From: an uncultured Clostridium sp.
Lineage (GTDB): Bacteria > Bacillota > Clostridia > TANB77 > CAG-508
Assembly (NCBI GenBank): GCA_900552135.1
Contig: URYN01000006.1
Span: 1 to 64,000 of the forward strand
Length of the DNA: 64,000 bases
Reading direction: 5' to 3'
Positions within the stretch are counted from its first letter, which is position 1. Every line of letters starts with the position of its first letter. The notes under the pieces are model-generated. The model ran no database searches. It was not told the DNA's origin and worked only from the letters and a program-made list of their open reading frames with translations. Positions 34,205-41,606 of this stretch are shown piece by piece. The translations under genes and the position numbers were made by a program.

Positions 34205-34547
34205 TATTATATTTTTCCTCCATTTCAGCAACTATTTCTTCCATTGCAATTCCCTTTCCACTTTCCATTTCTTTCATGGCTGAAAAAATACTACTTAATA
34301 CATTTTCTTTAAATTTTTCAAAATTTTTATATTGTTTATCAAATTTTTCTGATATAAGCTTTTCTATTCTTTCTTCTTCGCACTTTTCATTTTGTTTTCT
34401 TATTGTTTCAAAAGCTTCATCACTTAGAACCACTAAATCGTTTACACCATTTTTTGTGATGTATATTGGTTCTTTAGTTTCATGACATCTTTTTGAAATT
34501 TTATTATAATTGTTTCTTAAATCAGCACTCGGAATTATTAATGGCAT
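34194..34547 (-). CDS. Phd/YefM-family antitoxin
   Basis: This 117-residue antitoxin has an N-terminal Phd/YefM DNA-binding domain (MPLIIPSADLRNNYNKISKR, KEPIYITKNGVNDLVVLSDE) and a long charged helical C-terminus that would wrap the toxin. It should repress its own operon; a consensus promoter and an inverted repeat TTGTCAA/TTGACAA lie just upstream. The C-terminal arm is longer than usual. GGAGGAGAAAAA precedes the ATG. Confidence 0.91.
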   Translation of the reverse strand: MPLIIPSADLRNNYNKISKRCHETKEPIYITKNGVNDLVVLSDEAFETIRKQNEKCEEERIEKLISEKFDKQYKNFEKFKENVLSSIFSAMKEMESGKGIAMEEIVAEMEEKYNIGN

Positions 34548-34572
34548 TTTTTCTCCTCCTTTTCATAGCAGA

Positions 34573-34618
34573 ATTATACATTAATTATACTACATTGTCA
34601 ACAAAAACTCATTGACAA
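34573..34618 (-). promoter_or_regulatory. Promoter and operator of the toxin-antitoxin operon
   Basis: On the minus strand TTGACA, 17 bases, TATAAT is a full consensus promoter (34573-34601). An inverted repeat TTGTCAA-N10-TTGACAA at 34595-34618 overlaps the -35 and is a good operator candidate for the antitoxin. Confidence 0.8.
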
Positions 34619-34632
34619 GTTTCGACACTACA

Positions 34633-35145
34633 TTATTTAATTTTTCCTTTCATATATACGTTATAATAATTTTTCAATAAGTTATATGAAGGATTTATCG
34701 TTGGTACTACTTCTCCATTTTCTATCATTTTATCAAATTCTTCAAATGTTACTTTTTTAATATTTTCTACTTCTTCATTTTGCAATGTTATTTTATCTTT
34801 TGAAAATAATCTTTGTATTAGCCATATATCAACTATGTCTTTAACTCTTGTATAACTTCCTATATAAGTTATTTCATCATCTTTTATTTCTAATCCTAAT
34901 TCTTCTTTAGTTTCTCTTTTTACCGCTTCTAAACTAATTTCACCGCTCATTACTCCGCCACCTGATTGTTCCCACAATCCTGGAAACATCTTTTTTTCAT
35001 TAGAACGTTGCTGAATCCACAATTTATCCTCTTCAAGAAGCCAAACATGAACTGAAATGCTATATTCATTTTTATCTAAATTTTCTCTTTCTTTTGTATA
35101 TCCTAATTTTTCTCTTCTTTTATTAAATACATCAACAAGCTCCAT
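34633..35145 (-). CDS. NUDIX hydrolase (IPP-isomerase-like subgroup)
   Basis: This protein of about 170 residues has a complete NUDIX box: GGGVMSGEISLEAVKRET then KEELGLE. The N-terminal ELVDVFNKRREKLG and SISVHVWLLEEDKLWIQQRS match the YfcD/isopentenyl-diphosphate-isomerase-like subgroup. Such enzymes hydrolyse nucleoside diphosphate derivatives; the substrate is unknown. The second ATG of the frame (35145) is used because GGAGGTAAGA precedes it; the first ATG lies inside that ribosome site. Confidence 0.87.
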   Translation of the reverse strand: MELVDVFNKRREKLGYTKERENLDKNEYSISVHVWLLEEDKLWIQQRSNEKKMFPGLWEQSGGGVMSGEISLEAVKRETKEELGLEIKDDEITYIGSYTRVKDIVDIWLIQRLFSKDKITLQNEEVENIKKVTFEEFDKMIENGEVVPTINPSYNLLKNYYNVYMKGKIK

Positions 35146-35174
35146 TCTTACCTCCATTAATTTATTATCATTAG

Positions 35175-35215
35175 CAAAAAAGCAACAATATTATTTGATA
35201 TATTGTTGCTTTTTG
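35175..35215 (-). terminator. Intrinsic terminator of thrS
   Basis: On the minus strand AAAAAGCAACAATAT and ATATTGTTGCTTTTTT form a 15-bp stem ending in T residues, just after the thrS stop. Confidence 0.9.
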
Positions 35216-35225
35216 ATTGTATATT

Positions 35226-37151
35226 TTATTTTGCAAATGTTTTTATTTCTTCATCTATTTTTTCTACGAAGTCTTCTAGCTTCATTGCTCCAACGTCTCC
35301 GTCTTTTCTGTTACGAACTCCGACTTCTCCTGCTTCTTGTTCTTTATCTCCAACAACTAGCATGTATGGAACTTTTTGAAGTTGTGCTTCACGTATTTTG
35401 TATCCGATTTTTTCTGCTCTATCGTCTACTTCTACTCTTACTTCTTTATCTTGTAATGCCTCTTTTACTTTGTTTGCATATTCTAAGTGCTTGTCTGATA
35501 TTGGAAGTATTTTTACTTGTACTGGTGCAAGCCATGTTGGGAATGCTCCTTTTGTTTCTTCTATTAAGAATGCCATAAATCTGTCTAGTGTTCCAAGTAT
35601 TGCTCTGTGTATTACAACTGGTCTATGAGCTTTTCCATCTTCGCCAATGTATTCTAGTTCGAATCTTTGTGGTAATAAGAAGTCTAATTGGCAAGTTGAA
35701 ACTGTTACATCATGTCCTATTGCAGATTTTAATTGTACGTCTAGCTTTGGTCCATAGAATGCTGCTTCGCCCTCTGCCTCATAGAAATCTAATCCTAATT
35801 CTGTTAGTATTTCACGAAGTTGGCTTTCTGCCTTGTCCCACATTTCGTCATCATCAAAGTATTTGTGTTTGTCATTTTTGTCTCTTAATGATAATCTGAA
35901 CTTGTAGTCTTTGAATCCAAAGTCTTTGTAAACATCTAGTATTAATTTTACAACTTTTCCAACTTCATCTTTTATTTGATCTGGTCTTACGAATAAGTGT
36001 GCATCATTTTGGCACATCTCACGTACCCTTTCAATACCACAAACTGTTCCGCTGTCTTCATATCTGAAGTCGTGTGCTAATTCACCAATTCTAATTGGTA
36101 AGTCTTTGTATGAACGCATTTTGCTCTTGAATATTAGCATGTGATGTGGGCAGTTCATTGGTCTTAATACTAATTCTTCGTTGTCCATTTTCATTACTGG
36201 GAACATATCTTCTTTGTAGTGATCCCAGTGTCCTGATGTTTTGTATAATTCAACGTTTGCAAGTGATGGTGTGTATACGTGTTTGTAACCCATTCTTATT
36301 TCTTTGTCTTGAATATATCTTTCTAGCAATCTTCTTACTGTTGCACCATTTGGCAAATACATTGGAAGTCCTGAACCTACTAATTTATGTGTCATAAATA
36401 GCTCTAAGTCTTTTCCTAATTTTCTGTGATCTCTTTGTTTTGCTTCTTCTAATTTTGCTAAGTGTTCCTCAAGCAAGCTTGCCTTTGGGAATGATATAGC
36501 ATAAATTCTTTGAAGCATTTTATTCTTTTCATCACCTCTCCAGTAAGCTCCTGAAGTTGATAATAATTTAACACATTTTACTTTTCCAGTACTCATTAAA
36601 TGAGGTCCTGCACATAAATCTGTGAATTCACCTTGTTTGTAAAATGATAAAACTTCGTCTTCTGGTAAGTCTTCTATTAATTCTACCTTATAGTCTTCTC
36701 CTGCATCTTTCATTAATTTGATAGCTTCGCTTCTTGGAAGTTCAAATCTTTCTATTGGTAGATCTTCTTTTATAATCTTTTTCATTTCAGCTTCTATCTT
36801 CTCGAAATCAGCCTCTGAAAATCTGTATTCTGTGTCGAAATCGTAGTAGAATCCACCATCTATAGCTGGTCCAATTGCAAGCTTAACATCTTTATATAAT
36901 CTCTTGATAGCTTGTGCCATTATGTGAGATGTTGTATGCCAGTAAGCTTTCTTTCCATCTTCATCATCAAATGTTAAAATTTCTACATTGCAGTCTTTGT
37001 TTAAGTTGTATCTTAAATCAACAACTTTTCCGTCTACTCTTCCTGCAGTTGCAACTCTTACTAAACCTTCGCTAATCTCTTTTGCAAGGTCTATTACAGA
37101 AATACCTTCCTGTACTTCTCTTTTGCTTCCGTCTTTTAATGTAATTATCAT
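35226..37151 (-). CDS. thrS: Threonyl-tRNA synthetase
   Basis: This enzyme of about 641 residues has the full ThrRS layout: a TGS domain (about 1-62), the editing domain with HTTSHIMAQAIKRL and the late cluster LCAGPH, class II motif 2 near HDFRYEDSGTVCGIERVREM, and motif 3 near AILGTLDRFMA. The anticodon-binding domain lies at about 535-641 (APVQVKILPISDKHLEYA). It charges tRNA-Thr. The chosen ATG follows AGGAGGATTTTTT; a longer frame reads through the leader terminator and is not real. The gene is controlled by a T-box leader. Confidence 0.97.
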   Translation of the reverse strand: MIITLKDGSKREVQEGISVIDLAKEISEGLVRVATAGRVDGKVVDLRYNLNKDCNVEILTFDDEDGKKAYWHTTSHIMAQAIKRLYKDVKLAIGPAIDGGFYYDFDTEYRFSEADFEKIEAEMKKIIKEDLPIERFELPRSEAIKLMKDAGEDYKVELIEDLPEDEVLSFYKQGEFTDLCAGPHLMSTGKVKCVKLLSTSGAYWRGDEKNKMLQRIYAISFPKASLLEEHLAKLEEAKQRDHRKLGKDLELFMTHKLVGSGLPMYLPNGATVRRLLERYIQDKEIRMGYKHVYTPSLANVELYKTSGHWDHYKEDMFPVMKMDNEELVLRPMNCPHHMLIFKSKMRSYKDLPIRIGELAHDFRYEDSGTVCGIERVREMCQNDAHLFVRPDQIKDEVGKVVKLILDVYKDFGFKDYKFRLSLRDKNDKHKYFDDDEMWDKAESQLREILTELGLDFYEAEGEAAFYGPKLDVQLKSAIGHDVTVSTCQLDFLLPQRFELEYIGEDGKAHRPVVIHRAILGTLDRFMAFLIEETKGAFPTWLAPVQVKILPISDKHLEYANKVKEALQDKEVRVEVDDRAEKIGYKIREAQLQKVPYMLVVGDKEQEAGEVGVRNRKDGDVGAMKLEDFVEKIDEEIKTFAK

Positions 37152-37204
37152 AAAAAATCCTCCTTTTGCTGATTTCTTCATCAGCTTTTTATGTTGCATC
37201 TGGA

Positions 37205-37400
37205 AAACAAAAACACTCCCAAATGCTTTTAACATTTAGGAGTGCATATATGCACGGTTCCATCCTAATTTTTTACTTAATTTACTAAGCAAGCTTCCGC
37301 CAGTTTCCTGTGAGGTAGTTTTTCAAATATGTTTGCTTAGAATTGCTTTCAGCCTACGACAATTCTTCTCTAAAAGTAACCTTTATTTTACTTTGTCTCA
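37205..37400 (-). promoter_or_regulatory. T-box riboswitch leader of thrS
   Basis: On the minus strand the T-box sequence AGGATGGAACCGTGC lies at 37252-37266. It is followed by a terminator hairpin (CACTCCTAAATG pairing with CATTTGGGAGTG) and a T run at about 37205-37244. Upstream, AAGCAA/TTGCTT and AGAATTG/CAATTCT pairings fit Stem I elements, and ACT/ACC triplets in AAAACTACCTCAC are candidate Thr specifier codons. Uncharged tRNA-Thr would stabilise the antiterminator and allow thrS expression. Confidence 0.9.
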
Positions 37401-37424
37401 TTGCTTATCTATTCACATATTCTT

Positions 37425-37453
37425 ATAATAGTACTTTTTTTGTATTATGTCAA
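37425..37453 (-). promoter_or_regulatory. SigA-type promoter of the thrS T-box transcript
   Basis: TTGACA, 17 bases, TATTAT on the minus strand. Transcription would begin near 37418, so the leader is about 265 bases long. Confidence 0.85.
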
Positions 37454-37524
37454 TATTATTTTAAAATTATTTTGCATCAATGGCACCATTATTTGGCATT
37501 TATTTTGAATCAATTGTAACAATA

Positions 37525-39465
37525 TCATTTTGCAATTATTTCACATATTAAATTGCTTATTTCAGATTGATTTTCTACTGGTAAACCTTCTATTAATCTT
37601 GCTTGAGCATATAGTACTTCTGAATATTTCTTTAATTCGTCTTTATCTTCTTTGTACAATGTTTTTATTTTTTCTGCTATTGGATGTGAATCATTTATTT
37701 CTAGTACTGTTTGAGCCTTTAATTTTTGATTTGTTGGCATTTGGTTCATTACCTTTTCCATCTCTACAGATACTGCTCCTGTTGATGTAAGACATACTGG
37801 GTGATTCTTTAATTTGTGTGTGAATCTTACCTCTTCTATGCTTCCTATTGCATCTTTCATGAATGTAAACATGTCCTTGTTTTCTTCATTTTCCTTTTGT
37901 AATGCTTCTTTTTCTTCTTTGCTATCTAAGTCTAATTCACTTGTACTAACATTTACAAGTTTTTTCTCTTTGTATTGCATTAATACTTGCATTACAAATT
38001 CATCTATTCCTTCTGTTAAGTATAGAACCTCAAATCTTTTGTCTTTAACCGCTTCTACCTGTGGTAATAAATCTATTTTATCCACTGTTTCTCCACACGC
38101 ATAGTAGATTTGCTCTTGACCTTCCTTCATTCTTGCAACATACTCATCAAGAGTTACAAGTTTCTTTTCTGTTGATGAATAGAACATTAATAAATCTTTT
38201 AAATTATCTTTGTTCATTCCCCAATCATTGTACACTCCAAACTTTAATGTCGTTCCGAAAGTCTCGAAGAATTTTGTATATCCTTCACGGTCTTTTTTCA
38301 TCATATCCATTAATTCTGATTTTATTTTTTTCTCAAGATTTTTTGCAATTATTTTTAGTTGTCTATCATGTTGTAACATTTCTCTTGAAATATTTAATGA
38401 TAAATCTGGACTGTCTACTAATCCTTTTACAAAGCTAAAGTAATCTGGAAGTAAATCTTCGCATTTATCCATTATTAGCACGCCATTAGAATATAATTGT
38501 AATCCTTTTTTGAAGTCTTTTGTGTAGTAGTCGTAAGGAGTATGTGATGGAATATAAAGAAGTGCGGTGTAGCTTACGTCTCCTTCAACAGATGTTCTTA
38601 TTACTTTTAAAGGTTTTTGATAGTCTGCAAATTTTTCTTGATAGAAATTATTGTAGTCTTCCTCTGTAACTTCTGCCTTACTCTTCTTCCAAATAGGAAT
38701 CATGCTGTTTAGTGTTTCATCACTTTTTACCTTTTCGTATTTAGGAGTTGTATTTTCTTTGTTTGACTCGTCTTGTTTTACTTCAACTTCATGTTCAACC
38801 TGCATTTTTATTGGATAACGAATGTAGTCTGAATATTTCTTTACAAGTTCTTCAATTTTATATTCTGCTAAGAAGTCACTGTATTTATCGTCTTCTGTGT
38901 CTTCTTTTAATGTAAGTATAATTTTTGTACCTACGTCTTTCTTATCACATTCTTCTATTGTATAACCATCTGCTCCAGAAGATTCCCAAGCATAAGCTTT
39001 TTCTTCATTAATTGCTTTACTTTCTACTCTTACTTTTGAAGCAACCATGAAGGCTGAATAGAATCCTACACCAAATTGACCAATTATATTTACTTCGTCA
39101 TTTGCTGATATATTCTTCTCTCCATTAAGTTTTTCCTCTCTTTGCTTTGCAGCTTCTTTAAATGCTAATGAACCGCTTTTAGCAATAGTTCCTAAGTTTT
39201 CCTCAAGCTCTTGTTTATTCATTCCGCAACCATTATCTTCTATTACAAGAGTTCTTTGTTCCTTATTTGGTGTTATTCTAATACAAAAATCTTCTCTGTT
39301 AGCTTTTATTGTTTGGTCTGTTAAAGATTTAAAATATAGCTTGTCTATTGCATCACTCGCATTCGATATTAATTCTCTTAAAAAGATTTCCTTATTTGTA
39401 TAAATTGAATTAATCATTAAATCTAGTAGTCTTTTTGATTCAGCTTTAAATTGTTTGTTTTCCAT
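37525..39465 (-). CDS. htpG: Hsp90-family chaperone HtpG
   Basis: This protein of about 646 residues has the Hsp90 N-terminal ATPase domain (LRELISNASDAIDKLYF, VIEDNGCGMNKQEL, IGQFGVGFYSAFMVA), a middle domain (IPIWKKSKAEVT, GVLIMDKCEDLLPDYFSF, SREMLQ) and a C-terminal dimerisation domain. The start is the ATG of MENKQFKAESKRLL; 47 further codons upstream overlap the promoter and are not coding. It is preceded by a promoter that overlaps a CIRCE-like operator, so it is likely controlled by HrcA. Confidence 0.96.
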   Translation of the reverse strand: MENKQFKAESKRLLDLMINSIYTNKEIFLRELISNASDAIDKLYFKSLTDQTIKANREDFCIRITPNKEQRTLVIEDNGCGMNKQELEENLGTIAKSGSLAFKEAAKQREEKLNGEKNISANDEVNIIGQFGVGFYSAFMVASKVRVESKAINEEKAYAWESSGADGYTIEECDKKDVGTKIILTLKEDTEDDKYSDFLAEYKIEELVKKYSDYIRYPIKMQVEHEVEVKQDESNKENTTPKYEKVKSDETLNSMIPIWKKSKAEVTEEDYNNFYQEKFADYQKPLKVIRTSVEGDVSYTALLYIPSHTPYDYYTKDFKKGLQLYSNGVLIMDKCEDLLPDYFSFVKGLVDSPDLSLNISREMLQHDRQLKIIAKNLEKKIKSELMDMMKKDREGYTKFFETFGTTLKFGVYNDWGMNKDNLKDLLMFYSSTEKKLVTLDEYVARMKEGQEQIYYACGETVDKIDLLPQVEAVKDKRFEVLYLTEGIDEFVMQVLMQYKEKKLVNVSTSELDLDSKEEKEALQKENEENKDMFTFMKDAIGSIEEVRFTHKLKNHPVCLTSTGAVSVEMEKVMNQMPTNQKLKAQTVLEINDSHPIAEKIKTLYKEDKDELKKYSEVLYAQARLIEGLPVENQSEISNLICEIIAK

Positions 39466-39621
39466 TTCTATCATTCCTTTTCTAGAATGTTTTAGACCAT
39501 CTTCTAGTCCCACACATTCCACAATTAATTTAGGTTTTAAGATTAGCCTATAAACCTTAATTTGCATAGTATTTATATTTTTATACATAAAAAAACTATA
39601 ATTCATTTCAGTCTAAAACGT

Positions 39622-39664
39622 ATTATAGTTCTTATTTTTAGCAAAGTCAATGTTAGAGTGCTAA
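39622..39664 (-). promoter_or_regulatory. htpG promoter overlapping a CIRCE-like HrcA operator
   Basis: On the minus strand TTGACT, 17 bases, TATAAT is a near-consensus promoter (39622-39650). On the plus strand TTAGCAAAG-N9-GAGTGCTAA at 39638-39664 has the CIRCE spacing (9-9-9). The GAGTGCTAA half is perfect and the other half keeps six of nine bases. The operator covers the -35, as expected for HrcA repression. Confidence 0.83.
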
Positions 39665-39712
39665 TTTCACATAAAATTCACATTTTACTCTCTTCTCTTA
39701 ATTTACATTTGC

Positions 39713-40123
39713 TTAATATTCTTCCACTGTAATTGCTGCTTTTTCTTCGTCTGCAAATCTTTTCTCTACAGATATTTTACTTACCTGATTATCGTCTTTG
39801 AATACGAATCCATTCATCGCATCTAATATTGATTTTGCTATATTATCAACATCTGGTTTTTTAGTTGGACTAATTTTATTTGCAAGCATTTCTTCTCTTT
39901 TTGCTTTGCTTGTGCTCTTAGGGATTTTTAGGTATGCTATTATATCTATTTTTATTCTTCCTTCTATTGTTGTGTAGTTTTGATATTTTAATTTGAAATA
40001 TTGTTGTACTAAGAATTCATAATCCTTTGTCTTGTTTGGAGTGTACACTCTTCCAGTGTACATATTTACACGAGGTCTCTCTTTTCCAACAATTTCTCCT
40101 GGTACTTCAAATTCATATTTCAT
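39713..40123 (-). CDS. RusA-family Holliday junction resolvase
   Basis: This 136-residue protein has RusA features: an N-terminal EVPGEIVGKERPRV, the acidic motif KKPDVDNIAKSILDAMNG, and FKDDNQVSKI with the catalytic Asp residues. RusA-type nucleases cut Holliday junctions and are mostly phage-borne, but some Firmicutes keep one in the chromosome. No other phage gene is nearby. It begins a few bases after the remnant end of the L,D-transpeptidase frame and has only a weak ribosome site, so it may be translated by coupling. Confidence 0.9.
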   Translation of the reverse strand: MKYEFEVPGEIVGKERPRVNMYTGRVYTPNKTKDYEFLVQQYFKLKYQNYTTIEGRIKIDIIAYLKIPKSTSKAKREEMLANKISPTKKPDVDNIAKSILDAMNGFVFKDDNQVSKISVEKRFADEEKAAITVEEY

Positions 40124-40223
40124 AAGTTTATTCTGTGTTTCCTCTCATTTCATTTTCTTTATTTGAACTTTCTGCTTCAATTTGTTTTTCACCTTCATTT
40201 GTGTTTTCATTCTCTGCTTTTCT

Positions 40224-41333
40224 TTAGGTATTACTAATTTCTTTTTTATTTTGCGTATTATTGTTTTCTTTATTGTTCTGCTCATTTTCCGCAGTATTTT
40301 CATTTTTCTTGTTGCCTTGTGCATTTTCTTGAGTATTGCCAGCTTCCTTGTTGCCTTGTACATTTTCTTGAGTATTACCAGCTTCCTTATTGCCTTGTGT
40401 ATTTTCTGCTTCTTTATTTCCTTGAATATTTTCATTTTCCTTATTTTCTATAACATTTTCAGCTTCTCTATTTTTCTCTACATTTTCTGTATTTTGTTCT
40501 GGCTTTTCCTCTGGTTTTTGCTCTTGATTCTTATCATCTTTTGAATAATTTCTCCATGGATTTTCTCCTGCAGGATCTGTTGGGTCCCATTCCCTACATG
40601 ATTCAACACCTGATATTTTTTGCTCAGATGGTTTTCCCAGTGGTCCCGGATTTGAATCACTATAGAATGTAACTAATGTTCCTGTAGAGCAATTATCATA
40701 TATCCATTTAGCATTTCCTACAGTTAGCCTAATGCAACCAAGAGATGCATTAGTTCCAAGTTTATCATACTCCCAATATTCCAAACTTGAGTTATCATAT
40801 TTTCTTGTATATGGTACAGAGTGGAACAATATATTTCCTGTTATCTGTGTTGCATACTGTCCATACACATCTCCCTGTAATCCTTTCCATTCCCAGCCAC
40901 CGTATTTTTTCAGTTTATATGTTCCGCTTCTTGGAGTTGCGCCTCCAATTGAGCAAAGCATTGCCTTAACACATTTTGTGTACTCTCCATTTTCATCTTT
41001 TTCATATATATTAACAACATTTTGTTCACAGTTTACATCTATTTTATATTTTTTTGTACTAACTGTCTTATTATTATTTTTTTCTACTTTGTTATCGACT
41101 GTATTCTCGGTTTCTTCATTTAAAAATTCATCTGTTATTTCATTCTCTTCTGTATTTTGTCCCATATCAACTATTAAAACATTTTCTTCATTTTCGTATA
41201 ATTCAGTAATATTCTTTGCCAATGTTTCTTTAGACTTGCTTTTTATCATCGTTACTGTAACAGCAGTTATTGCTATTACAAGTACTATTATCACTACAAT
41301 TAATATAATTTGTTGTTTTCTCTTTATTTTCAT
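40224..41333 (-). CDS. L,D-transpeptidase (YkuD domain) with repeat-rich tail and in-frame stop
   Basis: This 369-residue exported protein has an N-terminal membrane anchor (IILIVVIIVLVIAITAVTV), an acidic linker, and a YkuD domain (about 90-240). The catalytic part is seen as HSVPYTRKYD and, further on, NASLGCIRLTV, with the nucleophile Cys. It would form 3-3 peptide crosslinks or anchor proteins in the wall. The last 100 residues are repeats of the NKEAENTQ/GNKEAGNTQEN kind. The TAA at 40224 is followed in the same frame by 31 more codons of equal composition (KAENENTNEGEKQIEAE...), ending in TAA at 40128 just before rusA. The tail was therefore probably longer and was shortened by a nonsense change. 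Confidence 0.9.
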   Translation of the reverse strand: MKIKRKQQIILIVVIIVLVIAITAVTVTMIKSKSKETLAKNITELYENEENVLIVDMGQNTEENEITDEFLNEETENTVDNKVEKNNNKTVSTKKYKIDVNCEQNVVNIYEKDENGEYTKCVKAMLCSIGGATPRSGTYKLKKYGGWEWKGLQGDVYGQYATQITGNILFHSVPYTRKYDNSSLEYWEYDKLGTNASLGCIRLTVGNAKWIYDNCSTGTLVTFYSDSNPGPLGKPSEQKISGVESCREWDPTDPAGENPWRNYSKDDKNQEQKPEEKPEQNTENVEKNREAENVIENKENENIQGNKEAENTQGNKEAGNTQENVQGNKEAGNTQENAQGNKKNENTAENEQNNKENNNTQNKKEISNT

Positions 41334-41547
41334 TTCTTAATATTTTTCCTTTCTCGTACAAATCTTGCATAAATGATGTGTAGTTCTCTTTATCTTATGC
41401 ATTTTCATTTTTCGACCATTCTTATTATAATTCTTCTCTGTAATCTATGTCAACAAATATTTCTTACTTCATTAAATTAACTTTTAGTCGGTAAATAGAA
41501 TTTACTTTTTCACCTATCTAACTTTTTATTCATTCTCATATTTTCCA

Positions 41548-41576
41548 TTGACTATATTTTCCATTAATGCTATTAT
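41548..41576 (+). promoter_or_regulatory. SigA-type promoter of the 1046-residue protein gene
   Basis: TTGACT, 17 bases, TATTAT, placed 31 bases before the ATG at 41607. Confidence 0.75.
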
Positions 41577-41606
41577 TGATTTATATAACTTTTTGGAGAT
41601 ATTATA

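Noticed and set aside
37152..37235. 28-codon upstream extension of thrS
   Set aside because: It would translate the T-box terminator and lacks a ribosome site; the ATG at 37151 has AGGAGG.
39466..39606. 47-codon upstream extension of htpG
   Set aside because: It lies in the leader just after the promoter and has no homology to Hsp90 N-termini; the internal ATG starts the usual sequence.
40145..40435. 96-codon minus-strand frame rich in Lys and Met (MKIFKEIKKQK...)
   Set aside because: It is another-frame reading of the L,D-transpeptidase repeat tail; its apparent repeats come from the DNA repeats of that tail.
40182..41340. Plus-strand frames of 120 and 202 codons that look like membrane proteins
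   Set aside because: They are antisense to the L,D-transpeptidase gene, whose catalytic motifs are clear; the hydrophobic look comes from its Lys/Glu/Asn-rich codons.
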